Assembly (NCBI GenBank): GCA_018136815.1
Contig: CM030938.1
Coordinates: 5,356,749-5,420,748 of the forward strand
Source: Isochrysis galbana
Taxonomy: Eukaryota; Haptophyta; Isochrysidales; Isochrysidaceae
Direction of reading: 5' to 3'
DNA: 64,000 bases
Shown: one piece after another, positions 32,274 through 43,246 of the stretch
Numbering within the stretch: position 1 is the first letter of the stretch
Layout: each line of letters begins with the position of its first letter
Program-made: the position numbers and the translations under genes
Notes under the pieces: generated by a model
Told to the model about the DNA's origin: nothing
Database searches by the model: none
The model's input: only the letters and a program-made list of their open reading frames with translations

Positions 32274-33787
32274 TTAGTCTTGTCCAGCCTGCCCAGAGTC
32301 CTTAAAGCGAGGTGGATAGATCTCAGAGTTTTCGCGCGATATCTCAGTGAGCTCGAGAGTTCCTACCCTTTGCTCGAACTTCTCGAACTTACGATCGAGC
32401 TGGTAGCGCATGTTGCCCGCCGTCCAGTCCACCGACACGAAGCCTTGCATCTCCGGCGCGACCTTCACTGGGAAGACGAGCGTCAGCCCGCCATCGCAGT
32501 AGAGGGAGCAGTAGTTGGCGCGGTCGCCGGGCGGGGGGTCATAGAGGCCGCCGCCGGGTGGAAGCTTCTGTGGCGGCTCCATGGGCAACGTGCTCTCCAC
32601 CTCGCGCACGACTGCCACACGCTCAATTTCCATGTTGCCCTCGGTCCCTTGGGAGAAAGCGAACTTGACACGGACTCGCTGGTGCGCGTCGCGCAACCCC
32701 AGCTCGAACATAAGGCTGCCGTCGGAGCCTACGCCCTCGCCCTCGGCGCCGGTGCCGGCGGTGAAAGAGTAGCCATTGCCAACGCAGTTGGTCCCTCTCT
32801 CACGGTCAAAGCTTGCCGCCCGGAGTGTGCGCGTCGTCACGAGTCTTTCGTCGTGCAGAGTTTCATGCCACTCGATCTCGCCGTCCTTGACGACCACCGC
32901 GCTGGCTGTCGTCGCATGCGCACCAGTCTCTACCATGCGGACCGACCCGTCGGCGGTGTGCGAAGGCTCGTAGCAGACGAGGGTTCCTTCCCACTTACCC
33001 AGCTGTGTCTGAGCAAACGTCGATAGTTGCCATCGTGCATTGTTGTCCCACTTCTGCTGCCGATACGCATCAAGGATGGACGCATCATCCATCCCCTCCA
33101 GGACCATCTCTTCCTCTTGCGACTACGGGCGGCGGGGAGTCGGGCTACACGGTGAGACCTGAGGCGCGGCGCACGCTGGGTACAGGCCGGCTTCTCTTGC
33201 GAGGGGGGCTCCCCGCTTTGAGAGGCATGGCATGGCTAAGAGCATTTCCCTCGCTTCCCTCTTGCTCGCGAATTCCCGATGCCTCGCTACCCATCTCCCT
33301 CATCACACTGCCCGTTGCGTATATGCACCTGGAAGGCTGCCCTCGCCGCCTCCTGCGCGTCGATCGCCAGGATGTTCGGCGAGGCGGCCTCGAACCACTC
33401 ATCCCATGAGTCATCGCAACCCATGTAGTGCACCAGCACTCGCTCTCCCTCGGCCTTGCGCACAGTAGCGCGCCACCATGCCTGGCTCTCGTGATCCTTG
33501 CACAGCACAGCATCGCCCTCGCTCACCGGCACGCCGCCGATCAGAACGAGAGGAGGAGGAGGAGGAGGAGAAGGGGCAGAAGGGGCAGAGGAAGCAGAGT
33601 CGCACAGAGCGATTGGTGCGATTCGAGCGACGCCCTTGGGCCGCGAGCTGCAGACCGGCAGTGGAATGGGGGGAGGGCGGAGCATCCCACCAATCCCGCC
33701 CACGCTCAGCCCCCCCGCGCATGCCGCGCATGCCAGCACGCCCAGCGCAGTGAGTGGAGGAGACCCCGAGCAACGAGAGGCGTGCAT
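32274..33787 (-). CDS. Tudor-knot/chromo-barrel domain joined to a DUF3598-like lipocalin-type domain
   Basis: Two exons on the minus strand: 33787-33329 and 33122-32274 (intron 206 bp, GTGCAT...TAG, phase 0), giving 435 aa. Start is ATG 33787 (MHASRCSG), followed by a hydrophobic, Ala/Gly-rich N-terminus (LTALGVLACAACAGG) that could be a signal or plastid-targeting peptide. Residues about 80-150 form a Tudor-knot-like module: DAVLCKDHESQAWWRATV, VLVHYMGCDDSWDEWF. Exon 2 has FAQTQLGKWEGTLVCYEPS and SLMFELGLRD...EGNMEIERVAVVRE, resembling the beta-barrel DUF3598 proteins of cyanobacteria and plastid lineages. The function is unknown. The exon join is supported by matching phase and splice sites; the DUF3598 assignment is tentative. 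Confidence 0.6.
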
Positions 33788-33853
33788 CGCACCCTCCCTA
33801 GATCCCCACCTCCAATAAAGCTTCAGAGTAGAGTAGAGGCTAGAGCTTCTCAC

Positions 33854-34366
33854 TCAACAACGTTTTTTATAAGCTCCTATGAAAAAGAGCTGGAAGGTGC
33901 TAGGGGGCTCATAGAGGCATCAGGGGCATGGTCCACACACACCCTGCGCCGAGTATCGCGGTGGTGCCCATGAGGCAACCACCGCGGCTTGGGCGAGGCA
34001 GAGCGCCATCGCCGATCGCATCGCCAATCGTATATCGCCGGATAAGATTCTTACTACATTCACGCGCACGCACATTCACACAAACGCGCGCAAAACTAAT
34101 AGTAACAAAGTAAGAGCGCGCGGGGAAATTTCTGTGCCGCAAGAATGCCCCGCGCGGACTCGAAACGGCCGCGAGGGAGAAGTGAGAAGCAGAGACCTCA
34201 GTATAAACATACAGAGGTTAGAATGAGCATCCACGATGCATGAGATGGATGTATCCATGATAGATATGCATCTATGATGCACATATCATGGATGTATCCA
34301 TGATACCCCCTCCTAAGCGGAGTACGGGTACGACGCTTACAACCAAACGTCGAAGAAGATTCACAT
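33854..34366. repeat. Spacer with ATG/CAT palindrome cluster
   Basis: 34230-34312 consists of overlapping short palindromes built from GATGCAT, ATCCATGAT, GATATGCATC and CATGGATGTATCCATG, spaced 10-15 bp. TTTTATAAGC near 33868 is a TATA-like site for the gene on the minus strand. No gene is seen. Confidence 0.5.
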
Positions 34367-34622
34367 CTCGCAGAGAGTCGAAGAAGAGAAGGAATCGAGG
34401 AGTTGAAGAATCCGATGAAATTGGTTGCGCGGACATGGTTTCGTCAAAATGTCAGCAACCATCTGATGCCCTTTGACGTGCTTGAGCGTGAGGACCTGTT
34501 TAGCGACGAGGTCGCGCAAAAAGGCTCCTGCACGCAAGATATGCTTAGTCTTCTTGAAAGCCACCGGATCAAAAGCCATGTCTACGGCGGACTTGGAATC
34601 CGAGTAAACGATCGATGGGCCT
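34367..34622 (-). mobile_element. Copia RNase H fragment (minus copy)
   Basis: On the minus strand this reads the end of Copia RNase H: YSDSKSAVDMAFDPVAF, HILRAGAFLRDLVAKQV, HVKGHQMVADILTKPC. It is essentially identical to 42860-43110 on the plus strand. The family's last catalytic motif (ADxLTK) is intact but the fragment lacks the rest of the element. It abuts a broken DDE_1 transposase. Confidence 0.8.
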
Positions 34623-36439
34623 TGCGCTCCATTTTGCGCGCATATTCTTCGAGCTGTGCAAGCTTTGCCGACACCGCCGCCAAGGATCCGCTCCTCACAC
34701 CGGGCGGCGTCTTTTTTGCCTCAGCAAGTGTTGATGGACCTGGGGATGCAACCGTGGCTTCTTGGCGGGCTTCGTCGATCTTGCGGGCCTGGTCGAGGAA
34801 TCCCGTTCGGTCGATAAAGTCCGGGTGGAACTTGTTGCCCGCGATCCCCACGCGCCGCCACGCTGTAATGATGTCGAAGGTGTCGGCCCACGTAAACCAC
34901 ATCCCAGGGAGGCCCAAGGTCTTGTTGCCGTCGAGAATGTCCAAGAACTCCTTAAGGCCGAGACTGGTGAGCTCGGTGCCGTGATGCGAGAGGTAGGTAG
35001 GCATCCTTGTAGGCGTCGCGCGCCTTGTTGTAGCACCGATGGAAATTGGAGTTGTACTGGTCGAGGGCCTGCAGGAAGCCGGAGGTGCCCGGCTCTTCGG
35101 TGAACAATCTGATGCCGTACTTCAAGGCCTGGCCGTGTGCGGCTTCGAGAACCTCCTTCGAGAAGCGGGAGGCGTGGTTGTCGAGAGCCAGTGTCACCGG
35201 GCGCTGGATGGGCTCCTTTCCAGCCGCCGCTTCAGCATTGCTTCGCTCAGTTATCCACTTGTCCAACGTGGAAAAATATTTAGCGAACGTCTTCTCCGTA
35301 TGCATCCCCTTTGCTGCATGTGAGAGGAGGAGTGAGAGGGTTTGGCGATGGGCAAGATCGACAGGCTTGTCCCTATCGAAGCAGCGCGCGCCTGGCGGTG
35401 GTTCAGTGATGAGATCCTTAGTCGCCCACTTCCGCTTGGTAACAATCTGAACACCGTAATTCCAGCCGGACAAATCCCAACACGTCATCACAGTCATCGT
35501 CTCTTTGTTACTCCCACCCACTTTGCGGACGGCAGAGCCCCGGCGCTTTGCAACCTTTGGCCGCCTCCCCTTCTATGGGAGATCAAGCGGCTGAGGAGTC
35601 TCATCACAATTGAGGAGCCGCCGCGGATTTGATATCACCTACAAACTACAAATGGGAAACGTATCGATGTGTGAGAGATGAGTGAGAGATAGCACAACGC
35701 GTGCTGGCGCTTCGCTTCGAACCTTTGTCTCTGGGTGCATGATGCCTGCGTCAATGAGCTCGGCTTCGAGCCCAAACTCGCCAAAGAAGTGGTTTTGCAC
35801 CACCTTGTCTGTGCGCTTCCTAGAGCGCCGCTCCTCCTCCGCTCTGGAGATGCCCTCATCGATCCTAAGTCCATGAGCGCGCCACCAGGGATAAATGCGC
35901 TGGAAGAAGCGGTGCGCCATATCACCTCCGTGGTTCAAGACGTCGAGCTCAGCCGTGTTCAGGACGATGCTCCCGACGCCGTACTTCTTCGCCTTGTTGT
36001 AAGCCGCGCGGGCGCGCAACATCTGCCTGATCCTGATCTTCTCCGAGATATCGTGTCGGTTACATGGCTCGTGCGCGTCCGCGCGTTGGATGAGCCAACG
36101 GCCCAACTGCATGCGCTCGGAGTTGGTGAGCACCTGCGAGTGGTGATCCCTCGCGGCCTTCTCGCTGGAAGGGTCGCGGGACAGCGCCCGACGCACCTTA
36201 CCCTCAGTGGCTAGAGGGAACTTGCCGGAGCGTATCGCTCGGCGCGCGCTCTCGCCCGTCGCGCGGCAGTGCTCCACGGCCTTGCGGACGTCTTCGAACG
36301 TCGCGAGGTCGAGCTCACACTCCACCGCACGCACGAACACAGCGTCAATGGGTGGGAAACCGAAAATCAAGAGCGCACATGAACTCAGCGCCCCTGCATT
36401 CAAACCTAACGCCAGGGGCGAACTCGAAATGAGCGACAA
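34622..36439 (-). pseudogene. DDE_1-type transposase, inactivated
   Basis: Exon 1 ends at 35723 (HPETK|GTTCGA donor; N-terminal HTH-like region with NSERMQLGRWLIQRADAH). Exon 2 starts at 35638 after TTTGTAG. The catalytic core is visible: NCDETPQPLD (first Asp), LALDNHASRFS (second) and a distal acidic region around GFLQALDQYNSNF. TAG at 35575-35573 interrupts the core just after the first Asp. Near 35000 the frame shifts and the C-terminal region (SHHGTELTSLGLKEFLDI) continues in another frame. It ends against a Copia fragment at 34622. The start codon is not identified. It is a dead DNA transposon of the DDE superfamily endonuclease type. Confidence 0.7.
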
Positions 36440-37401
36440 CCTTGCTTGCTATGGTGGCGCGTGCGCTAGATATAGAAGCCAGACTACGTTAGGGCGAACG
36501 AGCGAAATCCAGACAACCGTCGATGGTTGTCTGAAAGCAGATAGAATCCGTAAACACGCGAGCCAAAATTGCCCAACATCGCGACATGCAACATGGGAGG
36601 CCCCCAAACCTAGAGCGCAAGCGCTTAGACTCAGGCAAATCGATGCCCACAGGCATAGAGAGTACCTAAGGCAAACAAAGCACGGCACCCAAGTCTCTGA
36701 AGACAGGCTACACAAGCCTGAATGCGACACTCCCCCTCCTCACGAAAAACAACATCTGCGACGTCGTCGATCGCGACGGCGATCGGCGATGCAGCCGGAG
36801 GGGCGTCTGGGTTGCTCGCGGGCTGGGACGACCCGCGGATAGAAGTTGGGGTTGTGCATGCCCCTGGCTCTGACGCCACTCTCGAGGCCACGGAGCTGCA
36901 GTGGGGGCTGTAGGGGCCACGAAGAACCACGTGGGCCACGAAGAACCACGTGCCAGCCTTCAATGCGCGCTCAAGAATTGGCTGGGCACGAAGTAGGGGG
37001 GAAAGATGAGGGAAAAGGGGCGGAAGGGGGGGGGGGGGGAAGCCGCGCCGTTCTACTCGATCTAGTACGCCAACCTCTCTGCTAGCTTCTTAAACACAGA
37101 CCAGAATTGATAAAGATATGATCGAGGATCACGAGTGCAGTGGGGTAACCAAATTGAGCAACATGAGAATGAGAAGAATTTGGGCAATTTCTCGGTCTCG
37201 ATCATTACCGTGAGTGTTGTCAATGGCCACACACACCTATGCAATTCAGTGTTTCAAGCGGGTGCGTTCGTTCTTCCCCGGACACGACGTCACGGTGAGC
37301 GACGGAAAGAAGACAAATGAGGCGGCATGCATGTCCTCGATCTGAGCTCGTGTCTGCCGCAATTTTCTAGGCCGCGCCTCGTTTCTCATCGCCACCGCCA
37401 G
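36440..37401. other. Intergenic region, no gene seen
   Basis: It includes a CCACGAAGAACCACGTGGGC-type direct repeat near 36913-36950 and a G-run at 37027-37039. No frame is convincing. Confidence 0.35.
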
Positions 37402-39122
37402 TCACATATTTGCCACGTGCTCTCCCTCGTCGGGCCACTCCTTCCCCCCTTCCTCTTCCTCACTATCTTCGTCATCGAGCTCAATCGCTAGTGGGAAGCG
37501 AAGCACGGCGGCTATGCCACCTAGCAGCGCGAGCTGCTCACCCGACACATGGAGCGATGAAAATATATGTACCACCGCCCCAGCCTCTTTCGCGGCCTCC
37601 ACTAGACCGACGTACTGTTTCCTCCTCGCAATGGTGCGTGCCCGAAATAGGTTGTCGGAGAGGAGCATCTTGTCGATCGCGCCCTGCTCTAGCGCGGCGA
37701 CTACATGCTTGTAGCCATATGTCACGCGATCTGGCTGGGATGCCATTAGGGTCAAGAAAGTGGCGAGTGCTGCCACCTCTGCGGCGGCTTTAATGTCCGC
37801 CACGCGAGCCAGCGTCGCAGGATCGGCGAGCACCTCAGCGAGCGCATGCTTGTGCGCCGAGTTGGCGTGCATGAGTACCCACTTGGACCGGCTCTTCTGC
37901 AGGCTCCTTCCCTCCTCGCCACGCCTCCCCACCTCCTCATCCACCCAGCGCACAAAGTCGTCCTTGGTGAACCCCGGGCCGGCTACCACGAGCACTTTGA
38001 TCTTCTCCAAGTCAACGCTCTTCAAGATGGCAGACAAGACCTGCTGGCGCCACTTTTGCGTCGCCTTCTCCGCAGCCTACAGCGTGAAAGGTAAGAGGAG
38101 CGTTATGGCGGTGCCCCACTACGAACTTGTTGGATATTGAGGAGGCCGCGGACGTGCCCCGGTACGCGGTGAGCGGGAGCGAAATCCGCTGTGCGGCGAG
38201 GGGAGCGGAACGCAGGTGACAACGCTCCTTCAGGTGTACTCGCCGGCTCACAGTAAGCAAACGCACCTGCAGCTGGACCGCGTTACCACGGCGTGGAATG
38301 TGCGTCTCTACCCGTGCCTTGACTATGCTCATCCCATTGCTCACAACGCATATGGTAGCCAGGCCCGGCTGGAGGAGCACGGCGGCCAATTCCGCCGTTG
38401 AAGCAGCACCTTCGCCGGTCGCCTCCTTCAGCCTCTCAAGAGTCACAGAGTCCCACACGTCTTTGATGACAGTGAAAGCGCGGCCTGTCTCCAGCTGCAG
38501 CGTGTGAGCCGACCCAAGTCTCACCCCCTCGGGTGTCTGCCGCAGTGTATGAGGGGGGCGGTGAGTGGACGCCTAGGAGCACGAATTACGAATGTGAGCG
38601 GGTTGTGGCACGCGGGGCGGTAGCGCACTCACCTCGTTCGTACGCGCGTCTCCCAGCACGATTCCACTGAGCCGGAGCTCTCCCGCCTCGGGGTCAAAAT
38701 CTACCGCCTTGACTCGCACACGCAGCGTCAGCTTGACGCGCTCGCTCGTGGTGGAGCCGGTTGTCGTCTCGCGTTGCACCTATTGCATTGATGGCAGGCA
38801 GAAGGATTGAGATGGTGGAGGGCAAGGAAGCGTGCGTCTGTCCTACTTATAGTCTATCTTGCACGCAACGCGCAAGTCTCGCATGGTTGCAGGAGGCTCG
38901 GACCGTTTGTTCGGCCATTTGGGGTAGTCACGCAAGGAAGGACTGGGGCGCCAGCTTTTTCCCTACCTTTCGGAGCGTGGAAGCAGACACGGCGTCTCCC
39001 ACCACAATAAGGTTGTATGCATGCCAGAGGTCCTCCTCATGCTCGGCGAGCAACTTGGCCTCACCGCCGCTATCCGACTTGCCGAGGACGAACGCATCGC
39101 CCGAGCACTTGAGCAGCTTCAT
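37402..39122 (-). CDS. PELO: Pelota/Dom34 ribosome-rescue factor
   Basis: Four exons on the minus strand: 39122-38967, 38779-38633, 38536-38267 and 38076-37402, all phase 0, total 415 aa; the human protein is about 385. Start is ATG 39122 (MKLLKCSGDAFVLG). Domain 1: HEEDLWHAYNLIVVGD, ASTLRK, KLTLRVRVKAVDFDPEAGEL, LGSAHTLQLETGRAFTV. Domain 2: CVVSNGMSIVKARVETHIPR and KVLVVAGPGFTKDDF. Domain 3: HANSAHKHALAEVLAD, LLSDNLFRAR and VHIFSSLHVSGEQLALLGGI. It ends in an acidic tail (DDEDSEEEEGGKE). With Hbs1 and ABCE1 it dissociates stalled ribosomes in no-go and non-stop decay. As expected for Pelota, there is no GGQ motif. Donors are GTAGGG, GTGAGT and GTGCGT. Confidence 0.95.
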
Positions 39123-40206
39123 GAGAGAGGGAAGGTAGGGAGAAGGAAGAAGGAGAGGAAGGCGAAGAGGATGAGAAAACGGGGAGAGGGGCAGGGGGCG
39201 CAGGGTTGAGGTCGAGAGCGTGAGCACGGTGGCGCCTGCGAGGGCCAAGCCGGGAGCGAGAGGGCACTCAGTCGCAATCGGAGGCGGGTCAGTCATCTGT
39301 TCTTTCACCTCTTGCCTTCACGCTCTCTTTTCCCCTTTACCCATCATCCCGATCCCGGATGCAGCTAGCAACACCTAACTGCAGTACCCCTAGGAGCCCC
39401 AAAGCACTCCATTCAGGACCCAGAGGAGAACCAGAGGGGTCCGAGCCAGCCCCAAGAGCCTAAATGAGTCCCTAGCCAGCCTTCGTGAGCCCGCAAAAGT
39501 GCGCACACAAACAAGAACACGAACTTGATCCCCGAATACAATCCAACGCACGAATGCATGCCCGCGTCTACGCCCATAGACGGTGCAGGTGCACTGGCTC
39601 CATGCACACACTCGCAACCGGCACCTCCGTGCCCTCTTGCCCACTCTCTTCACAACCTGCGCCTTCTTGCCCTCTTGCCCAATCTCTCCCCTCCCGCCCT
39701 GCACCTCCTCTCTGTCGCTCTCTCCCCCTCTTCTCTCTTCTCAGCGGCGGCAGCGGAGTCTCCAAACGCCCACCGGCCCGGCCGCGACCCACCAGGCCAA
39801 ACATCCAGCCACTCAGCCACCCAGCCAAGCAACCACCCATCCAAGCGGCGCGCACACCACGGCGGTCTCGCTCGTCGAGCGGCGGCGCGCGAGCTTCTCG
39901 CCGCCGACCGGCGGCTCCGCGGACGAGAGACGAGAGGACGCGGGGGGCGCAGCGAAAAAACAACCAACACCTCTCACCCTATTTTCTTTTGTTTAACCCT
40001 AGTACATGCCTTAAAACCGAATTTCTGGTGTTGGGGATTGGGTTGGGGGGCCCTATAAGTGAATTTTTTTGGCTGAGTGGTCTGCATATAGGCAGGATAG
40101 AATCCCCTAAGCAGCTCGGCATGAGAGGAGAAGGATAGGACACTATTTTAGAGCTGCGAAAACGACGCAAACGCAAAAACAGCCAAAAACAGCCAAAAAC
40201 TCCCGA
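39123..40206. other. Intergenic region, no gene seen
   Basis: 5' flank of Pelota and the spacer to the piggyBac element. CCAAAAACAG repeats at 40185-40200. Several overlapping open frames at 39485-40138 are Pro/Arg-rich composition artefacts. Confidence 0.35.
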
Positions 40207-41640
40207 CTACTCCATAAGGCACCGATGACAAGCAAAAAAGCACTGAACGTGGTAGTAGGAGCCCTGACCATCGCGGCAGGCGCCACATCTGAACTGCGGG
40301 CGCTTCGGCTTGTCCACACCACACTCACTATAGGCACACACTCCTTTGTTGGCAGCCACACGTTGCGCCTTCTTCAATGGTCCTCGCGACCCGCCTTGTC
40401 GGTTATGCTCGCGAATAACCATCGCTACTCTGCCCATGTCGATCAATTCGTGCTCGGCGCGCGACTGGCCATGCGAGGATGATGGGATCAGAAACTCGCC
40501 GGAGTTGTTCATCCTTGCCTTCATCACACATAGCCCAGGTGGCTTGCGCCGGCGGAGCGGCTTCACGGTGTCAAGTACCTCCGTCGCCCACCGCAAACAG
40601 AAAGCAACCTACGGCAGGCGGCACAGGAAGGAGGGAGCAGAGGTAACAGAGTGATTGCGACGCCAAGGCGAGGGGGCGGGGCGACGCAGAGGGGGCGGGG
40701 CGGGGAAGGCTGCTATGCACCCACACACCTTGGTTCTCTTGAGCACGAGCTTCTGCGGAAGGACAGCCTTGTGCGCCAAGAATGCATACACGATGGCGGC
40801 GTTCGTCAGCGCGATGTCAATCGCGAATAGGATACCCTTTGTGCCCACCCGCACGACGCGCCGCGATCCCAGCGACAGCTTCTTCCGCAGTTGGTCATGC
40901 CCGTCCGTCGCGCTCCGGCCCTGAACGTTATAGTGCCACACACTCTCGGGTGCCCACACCGAGTGAGAGTGTTTCGATCCGTGTGAGCCACGCGCGAGCA
41001 CGCCACACCTTACGCCCGAGAAGAAGTTCCCATACGACAGGATGAGTTGAGAATCCTGCCACAGGCAAAGCTCATACTCACCTTTGTGCAGAACCGTCCA
41101 CGCGAATTTGTTGCAGCCCGCAGAGTTAATACCATGTGAGCAGCCCGTCCTCTTGCGTTTGTCGCCTACGCTCGGTGGGGCGCTGTCAGCCTCGTCATCA
41201 GGTTGCTGTCCGTCCGTGCACTGGCCTAGCTCGGCAGCAAGCAAAGCTATGAACCGCCGCGGCAGACCGACTCGATTGGCCTGTAGAATGGCGTTGCTGT
41301 ATGTGCCTTTCTGCCGAAGTGCTTCCTGCGCTCCAAGGTGCCCATATCCTCTATCAAGTGACAAGCAAAAATTCGCTGTCGACACGTCCTTTCCTGCAGA
41401 GGCGAATAGGAGCCGTAGTATGTTGTGAGCACGGGGAGAGATGGGCGTGAGCAGAGCGTCATGCGGGCGCGCTGGGGGCCGAGCAAGCGGGAGGCAGTGT
41501 TGGTGAGCGGAGCGCGCCGTGCAAACTTACCTTCATCATGCAAAACAGCAGTCGCACGGAGAAGGCGTTCGCGCATTGTGTTCGGGTCCTCCGCGTCTTC
41601 ATCGCTGCCGTCGGTGCCCTTCCGCAACCACTTCATTGGC
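40207..41640 (-). mobile_element. piggyBac-like (DDE_Tnp_1_7) transposase, 5' truncated by Copia
   Basis: Minus-strand exons: about 41640-41531 (LLRATAVLHDEG), 41393-40729 and 40608-40207, with introns GTAAGT...CAG and GTGTGT...TAG and consistent phases. Exon 2 has FCLSLDRGYGHLGA (catalytic Asp region), KFAWTVLHKGEYELCLWQDS, and YNVQGRSATDGHDQLRKKLS, corresponding to the Y-N-x-x-M-G-G-V-D-x-x-D-Q motif, then FAIDIALTNAAIVYAF. Exon 3 ends in a Cys/His zinc-binding tail (CAYSECG, FRCGACRD, YYHVQCFFACHRC), typical of piggyBac C-termini. The N-terminal half is missing, cut by the Copia insertion near 41640. The MGGVD core is degenerate, so activity is doubtful. Confidence 0.7.
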
Positions 41641-43110
41641 CTTAACACATGGGTCCTTATCCCCCAGGACTCGATGCCTCCAGGGTCCAACTTAATGCAT
41701 TGTCATTATGTATTTGCGGTCAAACGAAAGGCTGATGGTTCGATCGAAAAATTCAAGGCTCGCCTCGTCGCCGATGGTAATACCCAACGTTATGGTGTAG
41801 ATTTCGACCGCATCTTCTCCGCGGTCGTCAAAACAGTCACCATACGCCTGGTCCTCGCCATCGCTGCGGCGCGTGATTCTAATCTGTCCTCCATTGATGT
41901 GAGACAGGCTTATCTTCAGGCTGACCTTCAGAAATCCCTTTATATGCGTACACCCCCTGGAGTCCCTCACTATGATCGTCAAGGCCGACGTCTTGTTTGC
42001 AAGCTCCTCAAATCCCTCTATAGGTTAAAGCAAGCCGGCCGAGAATGGGCTGCTCTGCTAACGAGCTTCTTACTCCAGTGGGGGTTCGCAAGGTCCACGA
42101 TCGACGTCCTCGTTTACGTCGACGACGCCCTTATCGTCGATAATGACCCCTCTCTACGCGAAACCTTCGTGAAAGATCTCGGCACACGTTTTCCAATTGA
42201 AGACAAGGGTGAGCTCTCATGGATTTTGAACGTTGCTATCACCCGGAATAGGGACGCCCGAGAGATTACTCTCTCACAATCCCTGTATATTTCGGACCTC
42301 CTCCAGCGTCATGAATCCTTCATCGGTGAAAACAACACACGGAGTTTCGATGCTCCTTTGGGTGAGACCCTCCTTGACCCAGCTGATTCGCCTGAAGTCG
42401 GGTCCCCCGAGTACGACGCCATGGCGCCTCGTCGAGAGGCCTATATGGCTATCGTTGGCGGCCTCTTATGGCTCGCCAATATGTCTCGACCTGATTTGGC
42501 CTATGCGGCTTCCCAGTTGTCCCGGTTCATGACTAATCCCGGTGCTACCCATTTCCACGCGGCCGTACGAGCGCTCATATACCTCAGGGGCTCCAGAGAC
42601 CGCGTCCTACACTTTGCTCCCAATCCAAAGATGTCCTTTGTAACCTTTGTGGATGGATTCAAATTGGGAAGCAAAGTACTCATGTAGTGGCGCCCTCTTC
42701 TTCTTCTACGGCTGCCCCATACAATGGTTCTCAAAGATGCAACGATCCGTTTCTCTCTCGAGTGCCGAGGCTGAGTATTTTGGCGCGATGCTTACCGCCA
42801 AAGATCTCATCTTTATTCGGGACCTCATCACGGATCTCGGCATTCTTCTAAATGGCCCTTCGATCGTTTACTCGGATTCCAAGTCCGCCGTAGACATGGC
42901 TTTTGATCCGGTGGCTTTCAAGAAGACTAAGCATATCTTGCGTGCAGGAGCCTTTTTGCGCGACCTCGTCGCTAAACAGGTCCTCACGCTCAAGCACGTC
43001 AAAGGGCATCAGATGGTTGCTGACATTTTGACGAAACCATGTCCGCGCAACCAATTTCATCGGATTCTTCAACTCCTCGATTCCTTCTCTTCTTCGACTC
43101 TCTGCGTCGC
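41640..43110 (+). mobile_element. Truncated Copia element: reverse transcriptase and RNase H
   Basis: The plus frame begins inside RVT_2 (TWVLIPQDSMPPGSN, YVFAVKRKADGSIEKFKARL, GVDFDRIFSAVVK), continues with SSIDVRQAYLQADL, CKLLKSLYRLKQAGREW, the catalytic YVDDALIV box and GGLLWLANMSRPDLAYAAS. About 15 residues appear deleted before YVDD. A frameshift near 42650 separates RT from RNase H (SGALFFFYG, SLSSAEAEYF, SDSKSAVDMAF, ADILTKP). There is no gag, protease or integrase. It is inserted head-on into a piggyBac transposase. The RNase H end is duplicated at 34367-34622. Confidence 0.85.
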
Positions 43111-43246
43111 GCCCCCCGTGTGTTTCCCATGGTGTGGTCTTCTTTGCCTTGCGCCTTTCATTGCGCAATGGATTGAAATCGCCCGCTTGGGCGTGGCCCA
43201 CCTCCCCTTTGGGATAGTGTGGTCTTGTTTGCCTTGCGCCCTTCAT

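Noticed and set aside
33787-33853. Start of the Tudor-knot gene at 33853
   Set aside because: That codon is GTG; the first ATG in frame is 33787.
39485-40138. 217-aa Pro/Arg-rich plus ORF near Pelota
   Set aside because: Three overlapping frames are open at once with biased composition; no family resemblance.
41425-42687. Single 420-aa plus-strand ORF taken as one protein
   Set aside because: Its first about 70 codons are antisense to the piggyBac transposase; the Copia reverse transcriptase starts only near 41640.
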